DNA from: Candidatus Symbiopectobacterium sp. NZEC151
Lineage (GTDB): Bacteria; Pseudomonadota; Gammaproteobacteria; Enterobacterales; Enterobacteriaceae
Length of the DNA: 64,000 bases
Assembly: GCF_025962655.1 (NCBI RefSeq)
Contig: NZ_JAGFPE010000001.1
Span: 1,702,506-1,766,505, forward strand
Direction of reading: 5' to 3'
Part shown: piece by piece, positions 63,778 to 64,000 of the stretch
How the letters are laid out: each line of letters opens with the position of its first letter
Position numbering within the stretch: position 1 is the first letter of the stretch
Notes under the pieces: model-generated
What the model was told of the DNA's origin: nothing
Seen by the model: the letters and a program-made list of their open reading frames with translations, nothing else
Database searches by the model: none
Position numbers and translations under genes: made by a program

Positions 63778-64000
63778 AACGTAAATGTTGACGGAGATCA
63801 AATTATTAATTTCACATCTATTGATATTAAATTTTGTATCATTTGAAATGTTTAGCATTACAACAAATAAAAAAACAATACGCTAAAATTAAATATAAAA
63901 AAAATCAAAAAAAACATAATTTCCATCTGTTTTTATACGCATGCAGATAATTCTGGAATCTCTGCTATTATCAATAATGTTACAAGTAAAATTTGGTTAA
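63778..64000. other. AT-rich end of window, no gene seen
   Basis: About 220 bases of very AT-rich sequence with several A and T runs; no reading frame, repeat or structure was recognised. Confidence 0.4.

Larger units (their letters stand above)
28217..64000. mobile_element. Integrative and conjugative element, left part
   Basis: The element starts at the tRNA-Asn 3' end and runs off the right edge. It has a P4-type integrase, an AlpA-type regulator, a VirB-type conjugation operon, a coupling protein and a MOB_C relaxase in one continuous region. Cargo includes a membrane nuclease, immunity-type genes, antirestriction and many insertion elements. No virB1 and no right attachment site were found. 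Confidence 0.85.

Noticed and set aside
53475..64000. Right attachment site of the ICE (second copy of the tRNA-Asn 3' end)
   Set aside because: No copy of CCAGTCAGAGGAGCC was seen besides the one at 28217; the element extends beyond the window.

Overview
The window is chromosomal DNA of an enterobacterium (order Enterobacterales). The evidence is the conserved gene order ydiN-ydiB-aroD-ydiF-ydiO-ydiP-ydiQRST-fadK, the pgsA-uvrC-uvrY block beside a tRNA-Gly, and homologues of yecF, cycA, iraP and nac. Gene content would fit a plant-associated Pectobacteriaceae or Serratia-like lineage, but that is inference; only the order is secure.

Region 1 (1-11.8 kb) is the anaerobic-type fatty acid/acyl-CoA cluster. 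It holds a partial MFS transporter, YdiB and AroD (quinate/shikimate branch), acyl-CoA transferase YdiF, acyl-CoA dehydrogenase YdiO, AraC regulator YdiP, electron transfer flavoproteins YdiQ/YdiR, FixC-like YdiS, ferredoxin YdiT and acyl-CoA synthetase FadK. FadK and YdiF would activate acyl groups, YdiO would oxidise or reduce the acyl-CoA, and YdiQRST would carry the electrons. Almost every gap over about 60 nt in this cluster holds a perfect GC-rich inverted repeat of unrelated sequence. A CRP-like site lies in the ydiP/ydiQ divergent region.

Region 2 (12-19.6 kb) holds a minus-strand trio (second acyl-CoA dehydrogenase, MFS carrier, AraC regulator). Divergent from it is a superoxide-reductase (desulfoferrodoxin) protein with an unusual cysteine-rich insertion. 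A TonB-dependent receptor with an upstream Fur-box-like palindrome and a Tat-signal-bearing MdaB-like quinone reductase follow.

Region 3 (19.8-28.2 kb) is core chromosome: tRNA-Gly, pgsA, uvrC, uvrY, yecF, a small unknown gene, tRNA-Lys(CTT), cycA, an iraP homologue and a naturally short NAC regulator consisting of only its DNA-binding part. It ends at tRNA-Asn.

Region 4 (28.2 kb to the right edge) is an integrative and conjugative element (ICE) in the tRNA-Asn gene. The left side carries a P4-type integrase, a ribbon-helix-helix regulator with a palindromic operator, an Rpn-type nuclease, a Ner-like regulator with two tandem paralogous HTH regulators sharing a triplicated operator, AlpA, a DUF2857-like protein and a DksA/TraR-type zinc finger protein. 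A cargo stretch (35.6-39.1 kb) has a membrane-anchored restriction-endonuclease-like protein and several orphan immunity-type genes among IS remnants. A VirB-type type IV secretion operon follows (virB2, fused virB3-virB4, virB5, eex lipoprotein, virB6 to virB11, trbM). Next come a candidate oriT, a VirD4-like coupling protein and a MOB_C-type relaxase. The transfer set looks intact except that no virB1 was recognised; the right attachment site lies outside the window.

Region 5 (53.5-64 kb) is heavily rearranged. An ardC antirestriction gene is split in phase by a group II intron whose encoded protein is frameshifted. An 11-copy GGGGTTT array lies upstream of it. Beyond are a decayed IS3 element, an IS481 fragment and the tail of a phosphoribosyltransferase-like gene. 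A second IS3 element is itself split by another group II intron with a broken reverse transcriptase, and abuts a truncated IS630 element. The last about 220 bases are AT-rich with no gene seen.
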